The notes under the pieces were generated by a model that was not told where the DNA came from, did not search any database, and worked only from the letters and a program-made list of their open reading frames with translations. Shown in pieces: positions 24,043-33,169 of a DNA stretch of 64,000 bases (positions are counted from its first letter, which is position 1; each line of letters starts with the position of its first letter). The stretch is from Rhizobiaceae bacterium. GTDB lineage: Bacteria > Pseudomonadota > Alphaproteobacteria > Rhizobiales > Rhizobiaceae. Where the stretch lies: assembly GCA_028281105.1 (NCBI GenBank), contig JANQKQ010000043.1, forward strand, positions 20,188 through 84,187, read 5' to 3'. Made by a program: the position numbers and the translations under genes.

Positions 24043-25220
24043 TCGGTCACCACCAGGATCTCGATGCGCCGGTTCTTCGCCGAGAACGGATCGTCGGGCT
24101 CCTTGAGCTGGGTGAAGCCGTGGCCCTCGATTCTGCGCACCAGCTCCTCGGGCATGCCGCCGCGCGCCAGCATGTACATCGACAAATGTGCGCGCGCCGT
24201 CGACAGCCGCCAGTTGTCGTACTGGCCCGAGGTGTAGCGCCGCGCGTCGGTGTGGCCGGCGATGATGATGGGCTTGTCATGCTCGGCCAGAGCGCCGCCG
24301 AGCTCAGCCATCAGCACCACCAGTTCGGGGCGGGGCTTGGCCGAGCCCACATCGAACATGCCGAAGTCCAGATCGTCGGTCAGGCTGATCAGCACGCCCT
24401 CGCCGGTGGATTTGACCTCGACCGGCGGGCCGTCGGGCAGCACGACCGCGTCCACGGCTTCCTTGACCGCCAGGATGATCGCCTCGTGCTCGGGATTGAC
24501 CGGGCGTTCGGTTTCGTCGACCGGCGTTTCCGCGGTGGCGTCGGCCTCGGGTGGCGCTTCCTCGACCACCGATAGGCGCATGTCGGACAATTCCAGTTCC
24601 TCGAGCGGAGTTTCGACCACCTCGGCATTGGGATCGTCGGGCGGGGTTTCGCGGATGCGGCGGAAGGTGGTGGTCCATGAGGACGGATCGAAGGGATCGT
24701 GGAAGGCGGCGCCGCCGGAGATGCCGCGCCCGCTCTCGCCAGAGGTCTCCGCCTGCCCCGCCTGGCCCTCACCGCTTTCCGATGCGGTCATGCCGCCGGC
24801 GATCTCCGCCAGCACCGCGTAGGGGTCGACGAACAGCGCCTGCTCGTCGAAGGATTGCTGCGACGTGCCGCGCGCGCTCTCCATCTTGGCGCCGGAGACC
24901 ATGGTCGACGCGGTTTCGTTGACGTCCTTCTCCGCGTCCTTCTGGACGTCGCCATATTTGGGATCGAGCACGCCGCGCGGGTTCGACGTGCGGTCGGTCA
25001 GCTTGATCGGGTTGAAATAGGAGGCGACCGCGCGCTTGGTCTCCTCGTTGGAGGCGTTGATCAGCCACATCACCAGGAAGAAAGCCATCATCGCCGTCAT
25101 GAAGTCGGCGAACGCGATCTTCCACACCCCGCCGTGATGGCCATCGTCATGGTCGCCGCTGACGCGTTTGACGATGATGATCTCGCCGTGCTTGGCCACG
25201 CTCTCGGGATCGTTGGACAT
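24039..25220 (-). CDS. motB: Flagellar stator protein MotB
   Basis: A 393-residue protein. The single membrane helix (WKIAFADFMTAMMAFFLVMW) carries the essential proton-binding Asp, residue 39. The C-terminal OmpA-like peptidoglycan-binding domain has PIIIAGHTDARRYTSG and ends in KNRRIEILVVTE. Between them lies an acidic linker of about 150 residues, longer than in enterobacterial MotB (about 308 residues in total) but usual in this order, where it meets MotC. Its partner motA is in the other arm at 30156. Confidence 0.95.
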   Translation of the reverse strand: MSNDPESVAKHGEIIIVKRVSGDHDDGHHGGVWKIAFADFMTAMMAFFLVMWLINASNEETKRAVASYFNPIKLTDRTSNPRGVLDPKYGDVQKDAEKDVNETASTMVSGAKMESARGTSQQSFDEQALFVDPYAVLAEIAGGMTASESGEGQAGQAETSGESGRGISGGAAFHDPFDPSSWTTTFRRIRETPPDDPNAEVVETPLEELELSDMRLSVVEEAPPEADATAETPVDETERPVNPEHEAIILAVKEAVDAVVLPDGPPVEVKSTGEGVLISLTDDLDFGMFDVGSAKPRPELVVLMAELGGALAEHDKPIIIAGHTDARRYTSGQYDNWRLSTARAHLSMYMLARGGMPEELVRRIEGHGFTQLKEPDDPFSAKNRRIEILVVTE

Positions 25221-25291
25221 GGCGCTATCCTTCCTATTGGACCGGCCGGCGCGATGCCGGCACGCACGCCCGCGACGTCAGGCGGGCGCGC

Positions 25292-27010
25292 TTACCGCGC
25301 GTCGCCGGGCTGCACCAGCCAGTCCTTGATGACGGCGGCGGCGCTGTCGGAACTCTCGGCCACGATGGTGCCCAGACGCTCCTGGATGACCTGCTTGGGA
25401 TGGCGTTCGGCGGCCATCGCAGCGCCCGGCGCCAGGCCTTCGCTTGCGACCTGCGGGGCCATCGCCTCGCTGGACGGTTGCGCGAAGCCCGATGGCTGCG
25501 CGGCGATCTCGGCCGGCGGGGCGGATGGCGGCGGGGCCGCCGATGCGGGCGGCGCCGGCGGCAGTTGGGCGGCCGCCGGGGCGGCGAGCTGTGCGGCGGG
25601 ATCGGGCTCGCGCGCCAGCAATCCGAGCAGCGGGCGGATGCCCAACAGCGCCAGAATGAGGGTCGAGCCGATCGCGGCGAGCGCCTGCAGCATGACCGAG
25701 AAGTGGCGCGGCAGGAAGTCCGCCAGCCAACTGCCCCGCTCGACCAGAAGCTGGTCGTCGCCGGGCAGGAAGTCGACCAGGCTGACGGTGATCTGGTCGC
25801 CGCGCTCGTCGGAGACGGCGGCGGTGGAGCGGATGATCGCCTCGATCTCGCCCATCATCTGGGTGATCCGGTCCGAACCCGCGTCGACGCCCAGTACCTC
25901 GATGATGCGCGCGCGGTTGATAACGGCGGCAATCGAAATCTGGTCGATGGTGTAGCCGTCGGATACCGTTGAGACGGAACGCTTGCCGATCTCGTAGTTG
26001 GTCAGTTCCTCGCGGCGCTCCTTGTTCTCCGATTCCGACTGGCCGGAATCCACTGGTAGCGGGTCGTCGGGCAGGTTTTCGGTGACCGTGGTGGGGCTGG
26101 TGGTCGAGGTGTTCTGGCTTGCTCCCTTCTCACGCACCACGCGGACCGAGCGCTCGACCCGGGTTTCGGGATCGAACACGGTCTCCTCGATCGAGCGGCG
26201 GTCGGTGTTGAGCTTGGCGGTGGCCGAAACGCGGAAATTGTCGATGCCGAGATATGGCGCCAGCGCCTCGGTGATCTTGGCGCGGATGTCGGATTCGTAG
26301 ATCGTTTCCAGATCGATCAGGCCGGACGAGCCGCCCGCAACATCATCGCCGGTCGAGGCGAGCAGCTTGCCCTCCGTGTTGAGCACGGTGACGTTCTCGA
26401 CCTCCAGGCCCTTGATGGCGCCGGCCACCAGATGGCGGATGGAGCGCACCGCCTGCTTGGCCGCCCCGTCGCGCGCGGAAATGACCACGGACGCTGACGG
26501 ATTTTCCTGCTGCTTTGTGCGCACCTGCCGCTCGTTGGGCAGAACCACGTGCACGCGGGCGGCGCGGATGCCGCGGATCATCAAAATGGTCTTGGCCAGC
26601 TCGCCTTCGATGGCTCGGATGCGCGTGACCTCCTGCATGAACGAGGTCAGACCCAGCGTATTGATGTTGTCGAACACCTCGTAGCCGGAATTGGCGCTGG
26701 CCGGCAGGCCGTGCTCGGCCAGCAGCATGCGGGTCTCGGAAATCCGGTGCGGCTCGACCATGATCGAGGTGTTGTCGGCGTCGATGGTGAACTCGATGCC
26801 CGCGTCGGTGAGCACCCGCGACATCTGGTGCACCTCGTCGCGCTGCAGCCCGGTGTAGAGCGGCGCGGTCACGCCTGCGCCCAGCAGGGTGCCAACCATG
26901 ATCACGGCGACCAGCAGCAGCACGAAGACCGCCGCGAGCGCGATCAGCTTCTGCCGACCCAGATTGGAAAGATTGGCGATGACGACTTGGAGTTGACGAA
27001 CGATGTCCAT
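25292..27010 (-). CDS. fliF: Flagellar MS-ring protein FliF
   Basis: A 572-residue protein with two membrane helices (about residues 23-45 and in the last fifth). It has the secretin-like ring-building motifs TPLYTGLQRDEVHQMSRVL and RAIEGELAKTILMIRGIRAA, then RVHVVLPNER. FliF is the assembly base of the flagellum in the inner membrane and binds FliG. I use ATG 27010 (MDIVRQLQ); the frame continues to 27055 without a ribosome site. The C-terminal FliG-binding tail is present (QVIQERLGTIV and AAVIKDWLVQPGDA). Confidence 0.95.
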   Translation of the reverse strand: MDIVRQLQVVIANLSNLGRQKLIALAAVFVLLLVAVIMVGTLLGAGVTAPLYTGLQRDEVHQMSRVLTDAGIEFTIDADNTSIMVEPHRISETRMLLAEHGLPASANSGYEVFDNINTLGLTSFMQEVTRIRAIEGELAKTILMIRGIRAARVHVVLPNERQVRTKQQENPSASVVISARDGAAKQAVRSIRHLVAGAIKGLEVENVTVLNTEGKLLASTGDDVAGGSSGLIDLETIYESDIRAKITEALAPYLGIDNFRVSATAKLNTDRRSIEETVFDPETRVERSVRVVREKGASQNTSTTSPTTVTENLPDDPLPVDSGQSESENKERREELTNYEIGKRSVSTVSDGYTIDQISIAAVINRARIIEVLGVDAGSDRITQMMGEIEAIIRSTAAVSDERGDQITVSLVDFLPGDDQLLVERGSWLADFLPRHFSVMLQALAAIGSTLILALLGIRPLLGLLAREPDPAAQLAAPAAAQLPPAPPASAAPPPSAPPAEIAAQPSGFAQPSSEAMAPQVASEGLAPGAAMAAERHPKQVIQERLGTIVAESSDSAAAVIKDWLVQPGDAR

Positions 27011-27131
27011 GAAAAACCCGAACCAGAAGGCGCGGGCCCCAAGGTGCGCGAGCAACCTTGCGTGAAATTTGCCTCAAATCCGCCACCGGGCGAAACCGCC
27101 GGCTGCACCGCTGCGATGGGCGGCCCGGGCC

Positions 27132-27166
27132 AAAAAAAATCCCACCGGCGAAGCGCCGGCGGGATT
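27132..27166 (-). terminator. Intrinsic terminator of the flagellin gene
   Basis: Read leftward: AATCCCGCCGGCG, a short loop, CGCCGGTGGGATT, then a run of eight Ts. It lies about 75 bp beyond the flagellin stop and separates it from fliF. Confidence 0.92.
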
Positions 27167-27241
27167 AAGAACAGGGTGATGAAGTCGAAAGACTTCAGTT
27201 CCCGGCGCCGCGTGGCGGCGCCAGGGAGAATGAGCCCAAAC

Positions 27242-28159
27242 CTATCTGAACAGCGACAGGACGTTCTGGCTGGTGGCGTTGGCGATCGACAGCGCCTGGA
27301 TGCCCAGTTGCTGTTGCACCTGCAACGCCTGCAGTTTGGTCGATTCCTCGTTCATGTCCGCATCGACCAGCTGACCGATGCCACGGTCGATGGCGTCCAT
27401 CAGGTTGGACACGAAGTCCTTCTGCAGGTTGATGCGCGAGGAAACGGCGCCCAGATTGGTCGCGGCCGTGGTCATTTCGCTGATCGCGGTGTCGACGCCG
27501 GAGATGTAGTTTTCCAGGGTCGACAGGTTGGCTGCCGAATCGGTCAGGGACGCGATGTTCAGCGTCGATACCTTGAAGGTGTCGGTGCCGATCGTGCGGT
27601 CCTTGTCGACGATGCCGGAGCTGTCGGCGGAATCATACAGTTCCGTCGCGGTGATCGTGATCGAGATCGTGCCGATCGACACACCGCTATCGGAGCGGTT
27701 GAACGACGAGACGATCGTCTTAGTGGCGTTGTAGTCCGCCGCGCCGGAGTTGACCGACAGCCAGTTCTCGCCGGAGAAGGTCGCCGAAGTGGCGATCGAG
27801 GAGAGCTGATTCTGCAGTTCGGAGATTTCCGACTGGATCTTGGCGCGATCCACGCCCGGCTCACGAGCCGCTACCAGCTTCTTCTTGATCTCGTCGGCCA
27901 CGTCGATGGCCGAATCAAGCGCCGTGTAGGCCACATCGACCGTGGCGGCGCCCAGCCCCAGGGCGTCCTGAACCGTCGAAAGCGCCTTGTTGTCGGAGCG
28001 CATCGTGGTCGCGATCGACCAGTAAGCCGCGTTATCGGCGGCCTCGCCAACGCGCAAGCCGGTGGAAATTCGATTCTGAGTCGCTTCAAGACTTTTGTTG
28101 GTTTGTTGAAGCGTCTGCAATGCGGTCATCGCTGCCGCATTGGTGTTGATGCTAGACAT
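27242..28159 (-). CDS. Flagellin
   Basis: A 305-residue filament protein made only of the conserved D0/D1 ends. The N-terminus is MSSINTNAAAMTALQTLQQT then RISTGLRVGEAADNAAYWS; the C-terminus has LGAVSSRINLQKDFVSNLMD and ends LSIANATSQNVLSLFR. The variable D2/D3 region is replaced by a short linker. It is the only flagellin in this window; related bacteria often carry several in tandem. Start ATG 28159 is chosen because it opens the universal flagellin N-terminus. It has its own terminator and probably its own promoter, and its leader is the likely FlbT target. Confidence 0.96.
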   Translation of the reverse strand: MSSINTNAAAMTALQTLQQTNKSLEATQNRISTGLRVGEAADNAAYWSIATTMRSDNKALSTVQDALGLGAATVDVAYTALDSAIDVADEIKKKLVAAREPGVDRAKIQSEISELQNQLSSIATSATFSGENWLSVNSGAADYNATKTIVSSFNRSDSGVSIGTISITITATELYDSADSSGIVDKDRTIGTDTFKVSTLNIASLTDSAANLSTLENYISGVDTAISEMTTAATNLGAVSSRINLQKDFVSNLMDAIDRGIGQLVDADMNEESTKLQALQVQQQLGIQALSIANATSQNVLSLFR

Positions 28160-28266
28160 CTGTCCATGTCCCCTGTTCTTCAACCTAGTGTCGGGACATA
28201 CCGGGCCGGCCGGTTAAGACAGAGCGGCTTCATGCCCATGATCTGAAAGCAGATCACCCGTCTTTC

Positions 28267-28295
28267 GCATCGGCATTTATAAAAAAATTCCGTTA
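28267..28295 (-). promoter_or_regulatory. Possible sigma-28-like flagellin promoter
   Basis: Read leftward, TAACG is followed after about 17 bases by GCCGATGC, close to the sigma-28 -10 element GCCGATAA. It lies about 110 bp upstream of the flagellin ATG. The spacing is longer than ideal and the -35 match is partial, so this is tentative. Confidence 0.3.
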
Positions 28296-28390
28296 CCGAA
28301 ACCCTAACGAGAATCGTCAAAACGAATCCAGTTGGGATTGGCCGTGCGAAGCGGGGTTTGAGGCCGGGTCGGCCCCGTGGCGCGCTCAGC

Positions 28391-29113
28391 CTACGCGCCG
28401 CCTATCTCGCGGATGGAATTGGACAGCGCATCCTCGGCGCGAGAGATCGTCGCCGAGGCGCTCTCGAAGGCGCGGGTGACCGCGATCAGATTTACCATCT
28501 CGGCGGCCGGGTCGACGTTGGAGCTTTCGACGAAGCCCTGCATGATCTTGTTCTCGCCGCCGCCGGCCACAGCGATGCCCGGGGCGCTGGTCAGTACCGC
28601 GGAATTGTCGTAGCGCTCGCTCATCGTGGCGGGATCGATGCGGAACAGGCCGAGGTTGCCGATCTGGCGGCCATCCTGCTCGACGCGGCCGTCGGGGTGG
28701 ATGACGGGTGATGAACCGTTCGGATTGACCAGGATCGGCCCGCCGGTGGCGTCGAGGAACTCGTAGCCGGTCAGGCTGCGCAGATCGCCCAGTTCGGAAA
28801 TCTCCATGCGCCCGTCGCGGGTATAGGCCATGCCCGCCGGCGTGGAGACGGCGAACCAGGCATCACCCGACACCGCCACATCGAGCGGATTGCCGGTCTG
28901 CTTCAACGTGCCCTGGGCGGAGGAGACGTGAAAATCGGCCTCGGAGGCGAAATGCACCGGCGTTTCGCCCGTGCGCGACACGAGCGCCTCGAAATTGACG
29001 GCTCCGGCGCGAAAGCCGGCCGTGTTGGCGTTGGCCACATTGTGGGCGACCGTCTCCAACTGGGTTTGCAGCACCCGCTGGGCCGATAGCGAAACGTATA
29101 GGGCGGACTGCAT
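28391..29113 (-). CDS. flgF: Flagellar proximal rod protein FlgF
   Basis: A 240-residue axial protein. The N-terminal motif VAHNVANANTAGFRAGAVNF and the C-terminal FVESSNVDPAAEMVNLIAVT are the rod-protein signatures. It contains GDAWFAVSTPAGMAYTRDGR, as in FlgF/FlgG, but is shorter than the FlgG at 36941 and diverges in the ends, which supports FlgF. It lies 27 bp after the DUF1217 gene in the leftward direction. Confidence 0.88.
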   Translation of the reverse strand: MQSALYVSLSAQRVLQTQLETVAHNVANANTAGFRAGAVNFEALVSRTGETPVHFASEADFHVSSAQGTLKQTGNPLDVAVSGDAWFAVSTPAGMAYTRDGRMEISELGDLRSLTGYEFLDATGGPILVNPNGSSPVIHPDGRVEQDGRQIGNLGLFRIDPATMSERYDNSAVLTSAPGIAVAGGGENKIMQGFVESSNVDPAAEMVNLIAVTRAFESASATISRAEDALSNSIREIGGA

Positions 29114-29140
29114 GGTCGTCCTCCTTGCGGCTTGCGGCGG

Positions 29141-29920
29141 TTATTGGAACCGGCCGAGTTTGACTTTCTGCAGCGACAGCATCAGCGAATCCGACATGCC
29201 GACGCTGCCGCCGCTGAACGGCGCGATCGACGGCACAACGCCGGCCTGGGGGTTGTCGAGATCCCACAGATTGACGAAGCGGCCGAGGAACTCGGCCAGC
29301 TTCGCCGGGTCCTTGAAATCGGCGAAATCGATGCGGCCGGCGATCATCGCCGCCTGCTTGTCGATGTCGACGAAACCGACGGAAGCAGGCAGGCCGAGCG
29401 CGACCTGTACCACTTTCGCCAAAGCGGGGTCGGCCAGCACGTCGTAGGCGTTTTCGATCTCGCCGGCATTGTGCTGGAAATACAGCGCCAGGCGCGCGCC
29501 TTCGCTTTGCGACCCGGCGTTCTCCTCCAGCACGCGCTTGTGGTAGAGTTCGCGCACGCCCTCCTGGACCCGGTCGAAACTGGTGGTCGCCGAGCCCAGC
29601 CGGACGAAATCGAAATCCTTGGCGAAAGCCAGGTAGCGCGGATCGGTGAGCCGGTTGGCGAGCGAATCGGGGGCGGAGACCCCCTCTTCCAACACCTTGC
29701 GCATGAACGCCTTGGCGTAGCCCATCTCTTCGAGCCCGTAGGCCTTCATCGCATAGTCGAACACACGGGCATCCGCGATGAATTCGTCGATCGACTTGAT
29801 GGTGCCGATTTTACCCAGATAGTATCGGGTCTCGCGCTCGACCACCGGCTCGCGCGCCACCGCGCCCAGCGACCGGTCCATGTTGGACGCTATCTGCCGA
29901 TATGCCGATACCGCGTTCAT
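29141..29920 (-). CDS. DUF1217 family flagellar-locus protein
   Basis: A 259-residue soluble protein. It begins AVSAYRQIASNMDRSLGAVA and has repeated segments of the form ETRYYLGKIGTIKSIDEFIA and FDYAMKAYGLEEMGYAKAFM, as in DUF1217 proteins that sit beside flgF in Hyphomicrobiales and Rhodobacterales. It has no signal peptide. The function is not established; export as an axial-structure component or a regulatory role are both possible. It heads a leftward pair with flgF and diverges from motA across 235 bp. Confidence 0.75.
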   Translation of the reverse strand: MNAVSAYRQIASNMDRSLGAVAREPVVERETRYYLGKIGTIKSIDEFIADARVFDYAMKAYGLEEMGYAKAFMRKVLEEGVSAPDSLANRLTDPRYLAFAKDFDFVRLGSATTSFDRVQEGVRELYHKRVLEENAGSQSEGARLALYFQHNAGEIENAYDVLADPALAKVVQVALGLPASVGFVDIDKQAAMIAGRIDFADFKDPAKLAEFLGRFVNLWDLDNPQAGVVPSIAPFSGGSVGMSDSLMLSLQKVKLGRFQ

Positions 29921-30155
29921 CGTCCGCCTTCATGCGTTGAAACCTCGCCCGATGCTGACGGCGGCGCCTTGCGCGAGCCTGTCGTTGCGCGCTGCGCGTT
30001 CGGCCGGGTCGGACCAGTTTCGCGCAAGGCCCGACAGCTACCCCTCGAAACCAACCGGGCCTTAACGGGATGAAGGCGCCGCCAGGCGGCCAAGCCTGCG
30101 GCAGAACATCCTTCACCTAGCGCCCGCGACCTAAGGCGATCGGGGGCCGAGCAAA

Positions 30156-31031
30156 TTGACGATACTGGTAGGCCTGATTGTAACGATGGTGTGCCTGTTC
30201 GGCGGCTACTGGGCCATGGGCGGCCATCTGGGCGTGCTCATGCAGCCGTGGGAACTGGTGATCATCGGCGGATCGGCGCTGGGCGCCTTCATCGTCGCTA
30301 ACCCCATGGTGACGATCAAGGATTCCGGCAAGGCCACGGCCGAGGCGTTGCGCAACATGGTGCCCAAGCAGGCCGATTATCTGGACATGCTGTCGCTGCT
30401 GCACACGCTGATGCGCGAGGTCCGCAGCAAATCCAGCGCCGAGGTCGAGGGCCATCTCGACAGCCCGCAAGAATCGGCCGTCTTCCAGGCCTATCCGAAG
30501 ATTCTCAAGAACAAGGATCTGGTGAACTTCATCACCGACTATTTCCGCCTCATCATCATCGGCAATGCGCGCCCGCACGAGATCGAGGCGCTGATGGATG
30601 AGGAGATCCATACGATCACGCGCGACCGGTTGAAGCCGTATCACTCGATGCAGGCGCTCGCCGACGGCCTGCCGGCGCTGGGCATTGTCGCCGCGGTGCT
30701 CGGCGTCATCAAGGCGATGAGCGCGCTCGACAAACCGCCGGAGGTGCTCGGCCACCTGATCGGCGCGGCCCTGGTGGGCACGTTCTTAGGCATCTTCCTG
30801 TCCTACGCACTGGTCGGCCCGCTCGCCTCCAACATCAAGGTGACCCGCGAGAAGCAGACCCGGCTCTATGCGATCGTCAAGCAAAGCCTGCTGGCGTTCA
30901 TGAACGGCGCCAATCCGCAGATCGCCGTCGAGCACGGCCGCAAGACCATATCGTCCAAAGACCGCCCGACGATCGATCAGGTTGAAGAGCAGACCAGCAC
31001 TCCCGGTCCCCAGATGGCAGAAGCGGCGTAA
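30156..31031 (+). CDS. motA: Flagellar stator protein MotA
   Basis: A 291-residue membrane protein with four helices. The N-terminus is [20 protein letters not shown] and [19 protein letters not shown]; the cytoplasmic loop has the charged segment [19 protein letters not shown] that contacts FliG; the channel helices include [20 protein letters not shown] with the conserved prolines. With MotB it forms the proton-driven stator. It starts at TTG 30156, which gives the N-terminus seen in related MotA proteins, and it ends in a TAATG overlap with fliM. Confidence 0.95.
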   Translation: MTILVGLIVTMVCLFGGYWAMGGHLGVLMQPWELVIIGGSALGAFIVANPMVTIKDSGKATAEALRNMVPKQADYLDMLSLLHTLMREVRSKSSAEVEGHLDSPQESAVFQAYPKILKNKDLVNFITDYFRLIIIGNARPHEIEALMDEEIHTITRDRLKPYHSMQALADGLPALGIVAAVLGVIKAMSALDKPPEVLGHLIGAALVGTFLGIFLSYALVGPLASNIKVTREKQTRLYAIVKQSLLAFMNGANPQIAVEHGRKTISSKDRPTIDQVEEQTSTPGPQMAEAA

Positions 31032-31963
31032 TGAGCGAGCAGCTTGGCGACAGCCCGCAGGAGGCGACCAATCCGTCGATCGCGCGGTTTCTGACCACTT
31101 CCGGCCCCGGCGACCGGCTGGCGGCGGCCGGGGTCAAGAGCTTCGCCGCCGACGCGGCCGCGCAGATCGAGGAATTGCTCAAGACGATGGAGGCCGGAGA
31201 GGCGTCCACCGAACTCGAAAACATCAGCGATTTCACCGACGAAACCCTGGCCGACTACCCGGAAGAAGAACTGCTGGGCGTGATCTTCCGCTTTGCCGAA
31301 CTGGAAGGCTACGGCCTGCTGGTCGTGCACAAGGCGTTTTTCTTCTCGCTGTTGGAGAAGCTGTTCGGCGCCGCCGGCGATGCCTCGGTCATCATCCCGG
31401 ACCGTGAGATCGGCGTGCTCGACCGGCGCATCCTGGCGGCGATCGCGCAGCGGGTCGCCGAGACGCTGCGCATAGCGGTCGCGGCCGCCTTCGACGCCGA
31501 GCCGAACGAGCGCCAGCCCGTGGAATGCAGCCTGGTGCCGGCGTTCGATGCGGCATCGATGGATCATTTCGAGCTCACCATCATCGCGCGGCTGGACCAG
31601 TATGAGGGCCGGCTGATCCTTGCCTTGCCCAGACGCCTGGCCGAACGGCTGGCCTCGCCGGCGGCCAACGACGACGCAGTCGAAGAAGCAGCGCACGAAG
31701 GTGGCGGCCAGGAGTGGCGCTCGGCGTTGAAAAGCAATCTGGAAAACACCGAGATGCTGCTTTCGGCGGTTCTCGCGCGCACCACTTTGACGATGGCGGA
31801 GATCGCCGGCCTGAAAATCGGACAGATGCTGGAGATCGGCGCGACGCTCAACGACGAGGTGACGGTTATCGCCGACGAGCGGCCGCTGTTCCGCGGCCAT
31901 GTGCAGCGGCGTCACGGGCGTTACATGCTCGAGATCAACGAACTGATTGGCGAGGCGGTGTGA
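31031..31963 (+). CDS. fliM: Flagellar motor switch protein FliM
   Basis: A 310-residue C-ring protein. The C-terminal SPOA domain (LKIGQMLEIGATLNDEVTVI then RGHVQRRHGRYMLEINEL) is clear. The middle domain resembles CheC/FliM with EELLGVIFRFAELEGYGLLV. The N-terminal CheY-binding segment LSQDEIDALL is not recognisable, which is usual for the diverged FliM of this group. It is coupled to motA and followed after 4 bp by an uncharacterised gene. Confidence 0.9.
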   Translation: MSEQLGDSPQEATNPSIARFLTTSGPGDRLAAAGVKSFAADAAAQIEELLKTMEAGEASTELENISDFTDETLADYPEEELLGVIFRFAELEGYGLLVVHKAFFFSLLEKLFGAAGDASVIIPDREIGVLDRRILAAIAQRVAETLRIAVAAAFDAEPNERQPVECSLVPAFDAASMDHFELTIIARLDQYEGRLILALPRRLAERLASPAANDDAVEEAAHEGGGQEWRSALKSNLENTEMLLSAVLARTTLTMAEIAGLKIGQMLEIGATLNDEVTVIADERPLFRGHVQRRHGRYMLEINELIGEAV

Positions 31964-31967
31964 GGCG

Positions 31968-32759
31968 ATGATCGAGATCAGCCAGTTCATAATCCAGGTC
32001 TTCACCGCCTATGGCGGACTGATCCTGTCGGCGGCGACCGGCGCGCTGGTGCTGCTGGCGATCATCCGGGCGAATGCGTATCTTTCCTCGGAGCGCAAGC
32101 TGAAGGAAAACCTGGTCAAATACCTGATGTTGAGCTGCAACAAGCTCGGTGCGGTCGACGCAAAGGTCGACAAGACGCATCAGCTGCAGACCGACGCCAT
32201 GCGCCGCAGTGACCATCTGCTTTCCTCGATGCACGACAATCTGGAGATCATTCACGAGATGATGCACGGCGCCCGCAAGGCGCCCCAGGCAGCGCCCGCG
32301 CCCGCACCGGTCCTCGCCGCGCCGGCCGCTTCCGGCCGCGTGAGCGGGGAACCGGCCAAGCCGGTGCCGATCGCCCGGTCCAACGCATTGCGCTCGCGGG
32401 TCAAACGGCTGTCCAACATGCGTCCCGACACATCGATCACCAACGGCGGATCGCCGCGGCCGGTCGTTCCCGGCTTCACCCGCATGATCGCCAGGGGGCG
32501 CATCGCGGGCGCCGCCAATCCGCTTACCCAGGAGTTGCAGGAGCGCATCCCGCTGACCGCGGGCGCGGCCAGCGCCCGCCCGACGTCCGAGCGGCCGGGC
32601 ATCGCGGCGCTGTTCGACACCCCGTCGGCCAAGCAGATCGTCGAGAAGCTTGAAGGGCGAAACTCGCCACAGGATTTTTCCGCCGTTTTGGACGACTTAC
32701 AGACCGGGCCAGGGGATCTGGGTCTGCCGGGCAACATGAGGAAGCGGGCGAATGGCTGA
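31968..32759 (+). CDS. Uncharacterised membrane protein between fliM and fliN
   Basis: A 263-residue protein with one N-terminal membrane helix (FTAYGGLILSAATGALVLLA), then a predicted helix with LKENLVKYLMLSCNKLGAVD and MRRSDHLLSSMHDNLEIIHEMM, and a long Ala/Pro-rich, basic, probably unstructured tail. I do not recognise the family. It starts 4 bp after fliM and overlaps fliN by 8 bp, so it is made with the switch complex and probably acts with it or with the stator. The cytoplasmic helical part could touch the C ring. Confidence 0.6.
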   Translation: MIEISQFIIQVFTAYGGLILSAATGALVLLAIIRANAYLSSERKLKENLVKYLMLSCNKLGAVDAKVDKTHQLQTDAMRRSDHLLSSMHDNLEIIHEMMHGARKAPQAAPAPAPVLAAPAASGRVSGEPAKPVPIARSNALRSRVKRLSNMRPDTSITNGGSPRPVVPGFTRMIARGRIAGAANPLTQELQERIPLTAGAASARPTSERPGIAALFDTPSAKQIVEKLEGRNSPQDFSAVLDDLQTGPGDLGLPGNMRKRANG

Positions 32760-33159
32760 CGAAACACTAGCGACGCCGGGAGCGCTGGGCGGCGATCCGG
32801 CGGCACCGAGCGAGGCCGCATCGCTGGATACGCCGAGCCCGCAGGCCGGTTTTCCGCCGCAGACCGAGCCGGTGCCCCCGGCCGGCGGCGGTCAGATCGG
32901 CTTCGACAACATTCTCGACATCTCGGTCGACGTGCAGATCCTGCTCGGCCGCATCGCCATGCCCGTCTCCAAGCTCGTCAACCTGTCCAAGGGCGAGGTC
33001 ATCGAGCTCAACCGGCGGATCGGCGAACCGCTCGACATTCTCGCGAACGGCAACCTGATCGCCCGCGGCGAGATCGTCATCCTCAACGAAGAAGAGGCGA
33101 CGGTGGGCATTTCCCTGGTCGAGGTGGTGCCCGGCCGATCCGAGCGCAACCCGGCCTAG
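32752..33159 (+). CDS. fliN: Flagellar motor switch protein FliN
   Basis: A 135-residue protein. After a Pro-rich leader of about 50 residues comes a SPOA domain: ILDISVDVQILLGRIAMPVS, then LSKGEVIELNRRIGEPLDIL and NGNLIARGEIVILNEEE. FliN forms the lower C ring and a docking site for the export ATPase complex. It overlaps the gene before by 8 bp and is followed by fliG after 10 bp. Confidence 0.95.
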   Translation: MADETLATPGALGGDPAAPSEAASLDTPSPQAGFPPQTEPVPPAGGGQIGFDNILDISVDVQILLGRIAMPVSKLVNLSKGEVIELNRRIGEPLDILANGNLIARGEIVILNEEEATVGISLVEVVPGRSERNPA

Positions 33160-33169
33160 GACCGCAGCC

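Noticed and set aside
29921..30155. Possible gene in the divergent gap before motA
   Set aside because: Only palindrome-like GC-rich sequence was seen; it more likely holds two divergent promoters, which I could not define.
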